The notes: generated by a model not told the origin, from the letters alone. Positions 26,480-36,189 are shown, counted from the first letter of the stretch. The stretch: 64,000 nucleotides of DNA from Hanamia caeni (GCF_003721595.1 NZ_RJJR01000018.1:1-64000), one strand, 5' to 3'. Translations and numbers: made by a program.

Positions 26480-29400
26480 TTATAAATTAACTCGAATTCC
26501 ACATGTCAAAGTTCTAGAAGCGGGGTAACCGTCAAATGTCTGTACGCTCAGATTTTTTTCCGGATCATAAAATGGCATTTTAGTTATCGTGAATAAGTTA
26601 TCCCCACTAACAAAAACTTCAGCGGAGGTTAAATGTAATCGGCCGGCTAAATTTTCCGGGATATCATAACTGATTTGCACATTCTTTAAACGTAAGTATG
26701 AAACATCAAACAATAAGAAATCAGAGTTCGTGAAATTTGTATTAACAGCATCTTCATATGTAGTAAGGATTGGTAATTTTGCGTCTTTGTTATCAGGCGT
26801 CCATGAATTTTTTACCCAGTCTTTTGTAATACCTGAACCATACCAAAATGGAACAACGCCATAATAATTTGAATAGGTATAAACCTTTCCAACCCCAGTA
26901 AACCAGGCAGAAAGATTAATTCTTTTATAGCCAAAACTTAAATTGAATGCATAAGTATATTTGGGAATACGGCTTTTATCACTAATAACTCTGTCACTTT
27001 GATCAATTTTACCATCCTCATTCGTATCTTCAAATTTAAGATACCCGGGTTTAGTTTTATCAGATTGAAATGCGTGCTTTTTAATTTCATCTTGGTCTTG
27101 AAAAATGCCTTCCGAATGAAGCATATAATAAGAATCAATGGCATAGCCTTCTTTAATAATTGTTCCTCCACCACTACGCCATCCGAAGTTAAAAATCGTT
27201 TGATTATTTAGTGCGATGACTTTATTTTTTACAGTTGAAATATCTCCTCCTATTTTATAATGAAAATCCCCTATAGAATTTTGATAAGAAAGACTAGCCT
27301 CTATTCCTTTGTTGGTTACTGTTCCGATATTTTCGATTGGCCCACCGAGATCTCCAACTTGAGATGGCAGAGAAACCTCATGTAAAATATTATCGGTCTT
27401 TTTATTATATACTTCAAAACTGATATTTAAGCTTCTTCCAAAAAAAGTCCCATCTATTCCGATATTGGAAGTGGCGGTTGTTTCCCATGTTATATTTGGA
27501 TCATTATATTGTGTGATAGCTCCTCCGGAAGAAACATCATTACCAAAAATATAGTCATGCCCCAAATCGACCAGGTTAACATATCGATAGGGAGCAATGC
27601 GATTATTACCTAATTTCCCCCAGGAAACCCGCAGTTTCAAAGCATCAATCCACTTGATATCTTTCATGAAGTTTTCGCTATGAATTTGCCAGCCAGCAGA
27701 AAAGGATGGAAACAATCCCCATCTGTGGCCTTCCGCAAATCTTGACGAGCCGTCATATCTGAAATTCGCTTCAAACAAATACTTCTCACGATAATTATAC
27801 CTTAGTCGTCCAAATAGTGAAGCAAGCGTTCTGATGCTATAAGTACCTCCAACATTTGGATTGGTTGAGCCAGCATTTAATGTAGTAAGATCATTTCCTA
27901 AATACCCCTCCCTGTGTGCAAAAAAACTATTATCATCAAATTTTTGTATGCTATTGCCTAATAAGATAAAAAGATTATGGTCATTTTTTAGAGACTCCTC
28001 CCATCTTAATGTTTGCTGAAAGTTTGCCTGAGAATTATACGTATCTATGTTTTCTGCATGCCTGATAGGAGCATCACTTAAACGCACTCTTACCTGCTCA
28101 TCTGTTTTGACATTATATTGAAAAATAGCAGGCTCAAATATTTGATTTAAGTAATCTTCTTTTGTATATCCTCCAAGAATTTGATAGGTTAAATTTAGAG
28201 GGAATTTATATTCGCCTTCCAGGCTGAGACGATAGGCTTGTTCCCGATGACGATTTAACCCCTCGTTTATTATAGCTAAAGGATTTCTGTAGCTATAATG
28301 TCCAGGAGTCTTAATGAAGTTATCGGCATATCTTCCATCTTCTGTAAGAACGGGATCATAAGGCACACTTGCTTCTCTATTAACCTGGTCCATTAAATAA
28401 TTAGCACCAGCTACGGGTTCATAATATTTATTTATTTGTCCGCCTATGATTGCCTTAATAGTCAATCTATCAGTAACATTTACACTGGTATTTAAATCAA
28501 TTGAATACTTATTTGATTTAGTTCCTCTTAATATCCCTTTTTGATCATCTTTCCCTACAGACAATGAATAATTATAATTATTGCTTCCACCGTATAGCCT
28601 TAGAGAATGTTTCTGCACAAATGCATTTCGAAGCGCTATATCATACCAATTAGTTTTTGGATATACTAAAGGATCCGTTTTCATTCCATTTTTATAGTCT
28701 TCAATCATCTCTTCACTATAGGTAACCGTAGCATCGCCTGCATTTCGTTGTGCTTGATTCCTTATCTCAAAAAACTGAATCGGATCAGTCACGTAATCAG
28801 GCAAATTTATAGCTTTGCTTACTCCAAAATAATTATTATAACTGATGTGAAATCCTTTAGAACCTTTGCCATCTTTAGTAGTTACAAGTATTACACCATT
28901 TGCCGCTCTTGATCCATAAATTGCTGCCGCCGCCGCATCTTTAAGGACTGAAATGCTTTTTATATTATTTGGATCTACGTTGCTGAGATCATACTCAATT
29001 CCGTCAACAATTACAAGCGGATCATTATCATTTAAAGTTCCCTGACCACGAATCCTCATTGTCACTTCACCTTTACCTGGTTGGGCGCCTGGCTGGGCAA
29101 CATAAACTCCCTTTGCACCTCTTAAAGCTTCAGTTGAGTTAGTAAAAAATTTATTTCTTAATTGAGACTCATCTACCGTAGAAATAGATCCGGTAAGATC
29201 TTTTTTCTTCTGCGTGCCATACCCGACCACCACCACATCACTTAAGCCGGTAATTGCGAATTCCAAAGTAACCTTAATTTCTATTTGGCCTTCCACCTTT
29301 ATCTTTTTTGTTTGATATCCCACACTGGAAATTTCCAATACAACATTTCTATCATCAGGCGCAGTCAAACTAAAACGCCCTTCACTATTGGTAGTAGTAC

Positions 29401-29890
29401 CTATAGCGGTGCCAGATATCAATACAGATACATTCTGTAAGGGTTGCCCCTGTTGGTTCACAACCCTTCCATGTATTTCAATGGGCGGCGGTAAAGCAGG
29501 AACCGGCTCTGCAACAGATGTTTTAGCGGCAGAAACCTTCCTCGTAATCACAATAGTATTTTTGTCAATAGAATATTCCAGGGGCTCGTTTTTGAAACAT
29601 TGATTTAATACTTCCTTCACCTGGGCATTCCTTACGTTTATGGTCACCTGCGGCAGCCCGGCAAGCATCTCTTTAGTGTAAAGAAAGCCATAACCGGTTT
29701 GTCGTTCAATTTCACGAAACACCTTTTCCACAGGCGCTTCCCTGAGTGATAACGTTACCTGTGAAATCCCTTTTGCGTGCACCTGCAAAAAAGCAACTGT
29801 TAAGAGAAAGGCAGTGAGCTTCATAGCTTTGAGTAATTGAGGCGGCAGCCTGCGCCTTAGCAAAAAGTTACCGCTAATGGATAAAATCAT
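26480..29890 (-). CDS. SusC/RagA TonB-dependent transporter with STN domain
   Basis: 1136 residues. Leader MKLTAFLLTVAFLQVHAKG; STN domain about 45-120 (FREIERQTGYGFLYTKEML, then VKEVLNQCFK); carboxypeptidase-like Ig domain (HGRVVNQQGQPLQNVSVLI); plug with MRIRGQGTLNDNDPLVIVDG and AAIYGSRAANGVILVTTK; then the 22-strand barrel to the C-terminal aromatic region. The STN domain is the part that contacts a FecR-type anti-sigma factor, so import is coupled to induction by the sigma/FecR pair upstream. The partner SusD follows. Confidence 0.95.
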   Translation of the reverse strand: MILSISGNFLLRRRLPPQLLKAMKLTAFLLTVAFLQVHAKGISQVTLSLREAPVEKVFREIERQTGYGFLYTKEMLAGLPQVTINVRNAQVKEVLNQCFKNEPLEYSIDKNTIVITRKVSAAKTSVAEPVPALPPPIEIHGRVVNQQGQPLQNVSVLISGTAIGTTTNSEGRFSLTAPDDRNVVLEISSVGYQTKKIKVEGQIEIKVTLEFAITGLSDVVVVGYGTQKKKDLTGSISTVDESQLRNKFFTNSTEALRGAKGVYVAQPGAQPGKGEVTMRIRGQGTLNDNDPLVIVDGIEYDLSNVDPNNIKSISVLKDAAAAAIYGSRAANGVILVTTKDGKGSKGFHISYNNYFGVSKAINLPDYVTDPIQFFEIRNQAQRNAGDATVTYSEEMIEDYKNGMKTDPLVYPKTNWYDIALRNAFVQKHSLRLYGGSNNYNYSLSVGKDDQKGILRGTKSNKYSIDLNTSVNVTDRLTIKAIIGGQINKYYEPVAGANYLMDQVNREASVPYDPVLTEDGRYADNFIKTPGHYSYRNPLAIINEGLNRHREQAYRLSLEGEYKFPLNLTYQILGGYTKEDYLNQIFEPAIFQYNVKTDEQVRVRLSDAPIRHAENIDTYNSQANFQQTLRWEESLKNDHNLFILLGNSIQKFDDNSFFAHREGYLGNDLTTLNAGSTNPNVGGTYSIRTLASLFGRLRYNYREKYLFEANFRYDGSSRFAEGHRWGLFPSFSAGWQIHSENFMKDIKWIDALKLRVSWGKLGNNRIAPYRYVNLVDLGHDYIFGNDVSSGGAITQYNDPNITWETTATSNIGIDGTFFGRSLNISFEVYNKKTDNILHEVSLPSQVGDLGGPIENIGTVTNKGIEASLSYQNSIGDFHYKIGGDISTVKNKVIALNNQTIFNFGWRSGGGTIIKEGYAIDSYYMLHSEGIFQDQDEIKKHAFQSDKTKPGYLKFEDTNEDGKIDQSDRVISDKSRIPKYTYAFNLSFGYKRINLSAWFTGVGKVYTYSNYYGVVPFWYGSGITKDWVKNSWTPDNKDAKLPILTTYEDAVNTNFTNSDFLLFDVSYLRLKNVQISYDIPENLAGRLHLTSAEVFVSGDNLFTITKMPFYDPEKNLSVQTFDGYPASRTLTCGIRVNL

Positions 29891-29959
29891 ACTTTTGTAT
29901 TTTGGGTTTAAAATGAATGATCGTAACTGTTTTATTTATTTGGTTACCCAAAATTGTTA

Positions 29960-29991
29960 CCGTCCCGATTGCCGTCGGGGCGGTTTTTTTT
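29960..29991. other. Hairpin in the FecR-susC gap
   Basis: CCGTCCCGA and TCGGGGCGG form a 9-bp stem (one T-G pair) with a 6-nt loop, followed on the plus strand by eight T. It looks like a terminator for plus-strand transcription, but no plus-strand gene precedes it. On the minus strand it lies in the leader or spacer before susC and could be a processing or stability hairpin. Confidence 0.45.
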
Positions 29992-30122
29992 GGATAATTT
30001 TATTTATTGATAATTTGCTATTTAGTAAGGTTTTCTAATACTTTCTAAGTAAAAGACTTTAATGCAATACGAACCCTACTGATTTACTAAACAATTAATA
30101 GCTATCCTTTTTGCAAATAAAC

Positions 30123-31316
30123 TTATTTCTTAAAAGGCATCACCGTAACATGGTGCCCGCTAACAGCAAAACTCACGAGGCGCGTCTTTTCCAGCATATC
30201 CAGTATCTCGGAAATATTCTCATAGCGCGAGCGGTTGATCACTCCTACAAACTCCTCATCGGTAATATTTCCCTGGTAGCTTACCTCTACGTCGTACCAT
30301 CTTGCGAGTTGTCTCATTACCGATTGTATATCATTTCCCCGGAAAATAAAGCTTCCATTCTTCCAGGCTACTGCGGCATCTACATCAACAGACTGAACCA
30401 TTATCTTTGGATTCAGGGAGTTATCATGGTTTTCTATTTGCGCCTGTTCACCCGGCGTAATCGTTTTGCTGGCACCGCCTTTTCCTACTTTTACAGATCC
30501 TTCTAAAAGTGTTGTTTTTATTGTCGCCTCATCCTGATAAGCATTGACATTAAAATGCGTTCCAAGAACCTTTATTTCAACCCCATTTGCCAAAACCTTA
30601 AAAGGTTTTGCGGCGTCATGGGCTACTTCAAAATATCCTTCGCCGGTTAGTGTAACCTCTCTCCCGTTTCCTGTAAAAGATGTAGGGAAGCGCAGTGATG
30701 ACGCGGCATTGAGCCATACTTTACTTCCATCAGCCAACACAACCTGGTATTGCCCGCCACGTGGTGTGGAAATAGTATTGTATAAAACTTGATCTGGTTT
30801 TTCATTTAATGCGTTATAGGAAAGCTGGCCATTGTTCAGCTTGATGATTTTTGTATTGCCTTGTTGCGTTAATGCTCCGTTGCCTGCGCTGTCAAGAATA
30901 ATTTGAGCACCATTTGCCAAAGTAAGTATGGCCTTATTTCCGCCCGGCTGCACATCATTCTTAAGCTGTTGCTGAGTTGCTGTTTTCGCAATCGGCTTGG
31001 TGGAATAATCATTAAATATAAAATAACTACCCACAGAAAGTACTGCAATAATAACCGCTGCTGCCGCCACCTGAAACCACACATGCTTTTTCTCTATCAC
31101 AGGCGTATTAATGATTTTCCTGTATATCTCATCCCAATCCACATCTGGCAATTGCTTACCATTTTCATAGCCGGCCCACAGTTCTTTGATCTTTTCCTTT
31201 AGTAGCATATCATCTTTCGACTTTCTGATCCAGCCGAATAATTCCCTCGTTTCCTCCGGTGTCGAAACGTCGGAGGCATATTGCTCTAAAAGATATTTTA
31301 AACGGTCATCGCTCAT
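30123..31316 (-). CDS. FecR-type anti-sigma factor
   Basis: 397 residues. The N-terminal cytoplasmic helical domain (ETRELFGWIRKSKDD) binds the sigma factor. The membrane helix at about 85-105 is VAAAAVIIAVLSVGSYFIF. The periplasmic FecR domain has ISTPRGGQYQVVLADGSKVW and SLRFPTSFTGNGREV, and the C-terminal DUF4974/STN-like domain has FIFRGNDIQSVMRQLARWYDV. It transmits the SusC signal to the ECF sigma gene located directly upstream. Confidence 0.93.
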   Translation of the reverse strand: MSDDRLKYLLEQYASDVSTPEETRELFGWIRKSKDDMLLKEKIKELWAGYENGKQLPDVDWDEIYRKIINTPVIEKKHVWFQVAAAAVIIAVLSVGSYFIFNDYSTKPIAKTATQQQLKNDVQPGGNKAILTLANGAQIILDSAGNGALTQQGNTKIIKLNNGQLSYNALNEKPDQVLYNTISTPRGGQYQVVLADGSKVWLNAASSLRFPTSFTGNGREVTLTGEGYFEVAHDAAKPFKVLANGVEIKVLGTHFNVNAYQDEATIKTTLLEGSVKVGKGGASKTITPGEQAQIENHDNSLNPKIMVQSVDVDAAVAWKNGSFIFRGNDIQSVMRQLARWYDVEVSYQGNITDEEFVGVINRSRYENISEILDMLEKTRLVSFAVSGHHVTVMPFKK

Positions 31317-31497
31317 AATTACTATTCTTTATACAGGGAGTGTGAAATAAAATAAAAGTACCAGTCGGGGGTAAAATATTTTTTTTAAGCCAGCACCGAG
31401 TGTATTTCAAACGATTTCACGGATATGTTAAAGTGCATGCGGCGCTGACCTGGCCACAATATGCCTTTGCCGGCAGACAGTTAGCGGCAAAAAGGGT

Positions 31498-32103
31498 TTA
31501 ACAGATAAGCAGTATTACCAGCGACATAAACAGCATCTCCGTTTTCTTCAAAAAAGTACGGATGGTTTTCATCGCTTCAGAAAGATGGTTTCGTACGGTA
31601 TTTTTTGAGAGATGCATAAGCTCTGCGATCTCATCATACTTAAGCCCTTCCTGCTTACTCAATTCGTAAACTGTCCGTTGCTGTGGCGGAAGCTGCTGTA
31701 TTGCCTCATTAATCAATTTGCCTGTTTCCCGCGCAGCAATCGTTTCAGCCGTGGTGTTTTGTATTTCAGTAAGATGTTGTATGATGGTATTTAAAAGCTC
31801 TTGGTTGTGGGATGCTTTTTTTAGGCGGCTATAGATGGTATTGTATGTAATAGTAAAAAGGTAAGCCTCCGGCTCATTGACCTGGCCCAGGTTACGCTTA
31901 GCCAGCCAGATGGAAAGGAATACATCCTGCACCACTTCTTCCGCATCAGTTTCTGACTTTAGCATTTTGAGCGCTACGCCGAACACTCTTCTTTTATAAA
32001 GTTCAAAGATGGTTTCAAATGCACTTGCATCGCCTTTTGCAAGCCTTTGAAAATATTCTCTCATATCATATAGATCATAAACAAGCATAATGAAAGGCAA
32101 CAA
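31498..32103 (-). CDS. ECF RNA polymerase sigma factor
   Basis: 201 residues; the start may be any of Met1, Met6 or Met14. Region 2: FETIFELYKRRVFGVALKML and EEVVQDVFLSIW. Region 4: LSKQEGLKYDEIAELMHL with the recognition helix SKNTVRNHLSEAM. The last 15 residues (LFMSLVILLIC) are unusually hydrophobic, a trait of many Bacteroidota FecI-like sigmas. Paired with FecR and the STN-SusC downstream, it should turn on the sulfated-glycan operon. Confidence 0.92.
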   Translation of the reverse strand: MLPFIMLVYDLYDMREYFQRLAKGDASAFETIFELYKRRVFGVALKMLKSETDAEEVVQDVFLSIWLAKRNLGQVNEPEAYLFTITYNTIYSRLKKASHNQELLNTIIQHLTEIQNTTAETIAARETGKLINEAIQQLPPQQRTVYELSKQEGLKYDEIAELMHLSKNTVRNHLSEAMKTIRTFLKKTEMLFMSLVILLIC

Positions 32104-32487
32104 TTAATCTTTTTAAATTTATTGAATGTCGCAATTAATTTATAAAACAAAGCTATGGAAATGTCGGGATGTTGATTTTAGAAAGAGAAGCCGTAAAAGA
32201 AATCTTTCAAAATTATTTTCGTTTACCCATGGAAGTTATTCCTTCTTTTCGATGAATAGTTAATGGTTAGATCCGTCGCCCGGCTCTACTATTCTTACAT
32301 CACCAAACCAGAAGAATAGCGGTATATCTACCATTCCGGTTTTGGTAGGAGACGCACCAGGGAGCTGGTTGGCGTCTTGCCACGGCAGGGAAATTGCTTT
32401 TTCCACCGGAAACATAAATCCTGGTCATTTGTTCGTTTACTATTCCACAGCTATTGTAAATAAACCGGCGGGCAAGAACAGACCAAA
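32104..32487. other. Intergenic upstream of the sigma gene
   Basis: About 380 bp that includes the promoter region of the sigma gene. No open frame with family resemblance. The stretch 32220-32480 has a higher GC content and may contain remnants of a DUF6266-type gene cluster, but nothing definite. Confidence 0.3.
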
Positions 32488-32514
32488 TTAAAAAGCCATC
32501 ACATGACGGCTTTA
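32488..32514 (-). terminator. Rho-independent terminator
   Basis: The minus strand reads AAAGCCGTCA, TG, TGATGGCTTT, TT: a 10-bp stem with one wobble and a T tail. It follows the truncated DUF6266 gene and is nearly identical to the terminator at 35448-35475. Confidence 0.75.
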
Positions 32515-32593
32515 TAATTGTCGGTTAAGACGCTGTAATGTCAGTTGTTCCATGAAAAGGGCCAGGGTATTCCCGTCCCTTTATGGAAAGAAT

Positions 32594-32728
32594 CTAACTT
32601 ACCGTTACTGAGTTGCGACCGTCTGCTGACAACAAACCGATATAGGTTTCCACTTGCTTACCGTTGGCGGAACCTATAGAGGCGAAAACATTACCGCTAA
32701 GGAACGGGGCACAACAATAAAAATCCAT
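32594..32728 (-). pseudogene. Truncated copy of DUF6266-type gene
   Basis: 44 codons. The last part (GKQVETYIG, LLSADGRNS, VTVS, stop) is nearly identical to the end of the intact gene at 35554-36189, with the internal SISIFTGE segment missing. The non-coding DNA and terminator after the stop are also shared between the two loci. Only this tail survives. Confidence 0.7.
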
Positions 32729-32788
32729 TGTGCATGCTGGTTGCCCTTCGGTAGACCCGGCTTCGGCTAAGGCGGAGTTTTTTATGAA

Positions 32789-33889
32789 TCACTTTTTCAA
32801 TGATGCCATATCAATTACAAAGCGATACTTTACATCACCTTTCAGCAAACGCTCATAAGCTTCATTGATTTGCTGAATATTGATCATTTCTATATCTGCA
32901 ACAATATTATGTTTACCGCAGAAATCCAGCATCTCCTGTGTTTCGCCAATACTGCCAATGGTTGATCCGGCAAAACTTCTGCGAAAAGGAATTAAACTGA
33001 ATGCTGCTACAGGAAGCGGATGTTCGGGTGCACCAACCAATGCCAGCGTGCCATCTACCCTAAGTTGAGCCAAATAATCATTGATGTTGTGATTTGCAGA
33101 AACGCAATCCAGTACAAAATGAAGCTTCCCTGCATACCGCTGCATTTGGTCAGCATCTTTTGAAAGTACTACATCATCAGCTCCAAGGCGCTTGGCATCT
33201 TCCACTTTCGATGGTGAAGTAGTATATACAATTACTTCTGCCCCCATCGCCTTTGCCAGCTTTACCCCCATGTGCCCCAATCCTCCAATGCCGACAATAC
33301 CGACCTTTTGACCAGCGCCTGCATTCCAATGCTTAAGTGGCGAATACGTGGTGATACCGGCACACAGCAAGGGTGCAGTTGCTGCGAGGTCAAGGTTTTC
33401 AGGAATCCGAAGCACATAATTTTCGTTTACTACAACGCTTTCCGAATAACCGCCAAACGTATGGCCCTCCATGTATTTATCGGGAGAGTTATAGGTTAAG
33501 GTATTGCCATTTTCACAATATTGCTCCAAACCTTCTTTACAATAATCACATTCACGGCAGCTATCCACCATACAACCCACTGCGGCCAAATCTCCTGTTT
33601 TAAATTTGGTAACATGCTCCCCGACGCTTACAATTTTTCCAACAATTTCATGCCCCGGCACACATGGATATACCGTACCATGCCATTCATTTCTTGCGGT
33701 ATGCAAATCGGAATGGCAAACGCCACAATATAATATCTCTATCTCTACATCATGGGCTGTTGGCCTTCTTCTTTGTATGTGTAATGGGTTCAATGGCGCT
33801 GCTGCTGCTTGTGTACCAAATGCTTTTACCTGTTTTGTGCTTAGCGTTCTACCGCCCTCTGCGGCTGTTGCTGTTTCCATATTAATCAA
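32789..33889 (-). CDS. Zinc-dependent NAD(P) alcohol dehydrogenase (YahK/CAD-like)
   Basis: 366 residues; Met4 (METATAAEGG) is an equally good start. Catalytic zinc ligands are in YCGVCHSDLH and PGHEIVGKI. The structural zinc site is CRECDYCKEGLEQYC. The cofactor fold has GIVGIGGLGHMGVKLAKAMG, and TLALVGAPEHPL and STIGSIGETQEML are conserved in the cinnamyl-alcohol-dehydrogenase-like group. It reduces aldehydes to alcohols, usually with NADPH. Monocistronic. Confidence 0.92.
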   Translation of the reverse strand: MINMETATAAEGGRTLSTKQVKAFGTQAAAAPLNPLHIQRRRPTAHDVEIEILYCGVCHSDLHTARNEWHGTVYPCVPGHEIVGKIVSVGEHVTKFKTGDLAAVGCMVDSCRECDYCKEGLEQYCENGNTLTYNSPDKYMEGHTFGGYSESVVVNENYVLRIPENLDLAATAPLLCAGITTYSPLKHWNAGAGQKVGIVGIGGLGHMGVKLAKAMGAEVIVYTTSPSKVEDAKRLGADDVVLSKDADQMQRYAGKLHFVLDCVSANHNINDYLAQLRVDGTLALVGAPEHPLPVAAFSLIPFRRSFAGSTIGSIGETQEMLDFCGKHNIVADIEMINIQQINEAYERLLKGDVKYRFVIDMASLKK

Positions 33890-34194
33890 TTTTTTGTTTT
33901 ATTTAAATGAACTATTCAATTTAAAGCTATGCTTTTCTATGCATTCGCAGCACACGAAACACATTTTCTGCCTCGTTCGTGGCACACGAAACATGTCGGT
34001 CTTTGTTTTTCACCCATGAAACAGAGTACTTAAAAATTCAAAGCCATCTGCTCCTGTTTCATAAAAATTTGTCCCTGGTTGACGCCGCGTTGTTGAGTTT
34101 GCACGGGTAGTAATCGTCATGCGGGAAGAACCTGGTGATTAGTGACGTTCGGGGCCAGACTGCCTGATTTCAAAGACAAGCAAGGAAATATTTT
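33890..34194. other. Intergenic with short direct repeats upstream of ADH gene
   Basis: The 11-bp motif CACACGAAACA occurs twice (about 33951 and 33994), the second inside the small inverted repeat CGTG-GCA-CACG. Spacing of about 43 bp upstream of the ADH start makes a regulator site possible. Nothing else seen. Confidence 0.3.
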
Positions 34195-34644
34195 TTACCG
34201 CGTTGCTGGTAACATATTTCTTATAGCAGCTATTTTCCATATTCCCTTATCGGCTACCACGATGAAGGAACTCCACATCCTCCTCGGATTGCCGCTTGCA
34301 TTAGCTATTTCGTAACGGCAATCTACAATAGCACATACCGGGGTTACCAACCGGATCTTATCAACCTCCAGGATTCTCCTTCCCGGGTTATTGGCTGAGC
34401 TTTTCATCATACCTTCCACGGCAGCGCCGATGCCCGCTCTCCATTCGCCGGTAGAAACGAGTTGATCAGCATCCGTTGTAATTATTTTTTTTAGAAGGAC
34501 CGTATCTTTTGATTCGCGGGCATGCGAATATTGAGCTATCAGCATAATAATCTCTTTTCGCTGGCTATCGGCAAGTTTGGTTTCCTGTGCATACACAAAC
34601 GATGCACTTATAAGCAACAGTAAGAGAAAGTAAATATTTTTCAT
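34195..34644 (-). CDS. Secreted DUF4440 / NTF2-like protein
   Basis: 149 residues from ATG 34644, where a signal peptide begins (MKNIYFLLLLLISASFVYAQ). The mature part has the cone-like NTF2 pattern: a helix with IAQYSHARESKDTVLLKKI, strands with DADQLVSTGEW, and a C-terminal WSSFIVVADKGIWKIAAIRN. Such proteins are small ligand-binding or hydrolytic domains. Function unknown; monocistronic. Confidence 0.7.
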   Translation of the reverse strand: MKNIYFLLLLLISASFVYAQETKLADSQRKEIIMLIAQYSHARESKDTVLLKKIITTDADQLVSTGEWRAGIGAAVEGMMKSSANNPGRRILEVDKIRLVTPVCAIVDCRYEIANASGNPRRMWSSFIVVADKGIWKIAAIRNMLPATR

Positions 34645-34706
34645 ATCAAACGTTTTCCTTTTGTCTTTAAAAAGTTCCCATTCAAAGTTATGAACCTCTT
34701 TGCACT

Positions 34707-34826
34707 TCAAAGCTCCCACTCTTTCATTTCGTCGGCCATCATCACCGGGGCCATTGTCTGAAAAATGCCCTCATTCCCTTTCCCGGCGTTTTGAATTGCA
34801 TCTTTAAGAGATGGTACAGTTCTAGC
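34707..34826 (-). pseudogene. Fragment of a small paralogous family (copy 1)
   Basis: The minus-strand frame VPSLKDAIQNAGKGNEG, IFQTMAPVMMADEMKEW, stop aligns with the first half of the proteins at 35091-35336 and 37484-37714 (KDALxN, then xYDSLIAIAMTGELKEW). It lacks a start and its second half. The other DNA in 34720-35090 shows nothing. Confidence 0.5.
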
Positions 34827-35090
34827 CTACGGGACACGAAATCCACAGTGAGAAAAGAGCAGCGAGGGAGCTCTGTTCTTTGCTTTACAGAGGCATAAAA
34901 GTTGCATGACGTGAAATAATTTCATTTATTTTGTTTCCCGGCAATCTCCGTCATCTATTTTCAAATTGAGTGTATGCCCATCGGGACGTTGCGTAAATGA
35001 TGAATTCCTGGTTTAACCAGCTTGATTCCTAATCAATCTTCCGGGCGCAACCGCCAATTTCCTTTATTCCGTGTATTATTTGCGCATTCC

Positions 35091-35336
35091 TTATTTTCCC
35101 TCCTCCATCTCAATGGTATTCAGACTCTTTATTGTAGGGTAAACTTTATCTACTTCTTCAATTAGTTTTACCGGTAACTGCAAATTGGTATCAGCGCAAT
35201 TCCTGAAAAGGTCAAAATCAAAATAATGCGTCTCCCCTGTTGGCACTGACGTACTCCATTCTTTTAGTTCGCCGGTCATGGCGATTGCAATCAGCGAATC
35301 ATAGCTTGACTCATTCTCGGTAGCGAGATTTTTCAA
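35091..35336 (-). CDS. Small hypothetical protein (copy 2 of paralogous family)
   Basis: 81 residues from a TTG codon. The frame upstream reads IKDAL before the Lys-Asn-Leu start, so the original N-terminus is probably missing. Conserved blocks shared with 37484-37714: YDSLIAIAMTGELKEW, THYFDFDLF, NCADTNLQL and KLIEEVDKVY. About 75% of residues agree between the two copies. No known family is recognised. Probably a 5'-truncated gene. Confidence 0.45.
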   Translation of the reverse strand: MKNLATENESSYDSLIAIAMTGELKEWSTSVPTGETHYFDFDLFRNCADTNLQLPVKLIEEVDKVYPTIKSLNTIEMEEGK

Positions 35337-35351
35337 TGCGTCTTTGATGCA

Positions 35352-35396
35352 TTCCTATTCCCCCATCATTTGCAACAGGGTTATGAACAAAATAAC
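35352..35396 (-). pseudogene. Tiny agmatine-deiminase tail fragment
   Basis: Reads VHNPVANDGGI on the minus strand, matching VNSNAIANDGGI at the end of the larger fragment at 37781-38044. As at that locus, it lies just upstream of a copy of the small paralogous gene, so both were duplicated together. Confidence 0.45.
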
Positions 35397-35447
35397 CTAC
35401 TCATTTATCACTCATCAAATACTTGTCACCGCCCGGGTTATGCACAG

Positions 35448-35475
35448 AAAAAAAGCCATCAGGTGACGGCTTTTT
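35448..35475 (-). terminator. Rho-independent terminator
   Basis: The minus strand reads AAAAGCCGTCA, CC, TGATGGCTTTTTTT. It follows the DUF6266-type gene and has a near-duplicate at 32488-32514. Confidence 0.8.
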
Positions 35476-35553
35476 AATTGTTGGTTCAGGCGCTGTAATG
35501 TCAGTTGTTCCATGAAAGGGGCCAGGGTATTCCAGCCCCTTTAAGGAAAGAAT

Positions 35554-36189
35554 CTAACTTACCGTTACTTCACCGGTAAAAATGCTGATCGATGAGTTAC
35601 GACCATCTGCTGACAAGAAACCGATGTAGGTTTCTACTTGTTTACCCCTGAAGGTAACCGCGTTTAAATCAGCAGACAATTCGCTCCTCTTCGCACCGTT
35701 GGTGGTAAAGATAGCCTGTCTCATTTCGGGACAGAAGGCTACCAGTATCGCCTGGTCGTTTGGATCAGCCGTTGAACTGTTGTTATCAGTCCAACTCCAG
35801 GTCAGGGTGCTTCCTGCTCCGGAAATTACCGATGGCGCCAGCGCGTTTGGCAGGTTGCCCCTGCTTACCAGCGCTTTTGAATAGTCGATGGCATAGTCAG
35901 GAAAGTCGCCGGTAATAGCTTCCTGGTAGTTATAAGCAAACGCGCTGTTGATCCCCGTTTTGCGGACAGCAAAATCGTGAAAGCTTATAGTAAGAAGCCC
36001 CGCCATAGGTTGCAAAAAACGCATCATGAGCGCAAACTTCAGTTGCTGCTCAAGCTGCTTCTGGCTTGGGACAAACGTGCGCTTCGCGGCCTTGCTGCGC
36101 ATGTAATCTATCCCCTTCCAGTTGCCACCTATTACGGATCCGACCTTACCGGAAAATCCTCCTAAAATGCCCTTTTCAAATGTTGCCAT
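35554..36189 (-). CDS. DUF6266-type protein
   Basis: 211 residues from ATG 36189, preferred over the longer frame because family members begin with M-x3-KGILGGFSGKVG. The N-terminus GSVIGGNWKGIDYMRS and the following positively charged QKQLEQQLKFALMM are typical. The rest is predicted beta (GAGSTLTWSWTDNNSS; ETYIGFLSADGRNSS). Proteins of this kind are common in Chitinophagaceae and Sphingobacteriales; function unknown. A truncated second copy lies at 32594-32728. Confidence 0.75.
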   Translation of the reverse strand: MATFEKGILGGFSGKVGSVIGGNWKGIDYMRSKAAKRTFVPSQKQLEQQLKFALMMRFLQPMAGLLTISFHDFAVRKTGINSAFAYNYQEAITGDFPDYAIDYSKALVSRGNLPNALAPSVISGAGSTLTWSWTDNNSSTADPNDQAILVAFCPEMRQAIFTTNGAKRSELSADLNAVTFRGKQVETYIGFLSADGRNSSISIFTGEVTVS

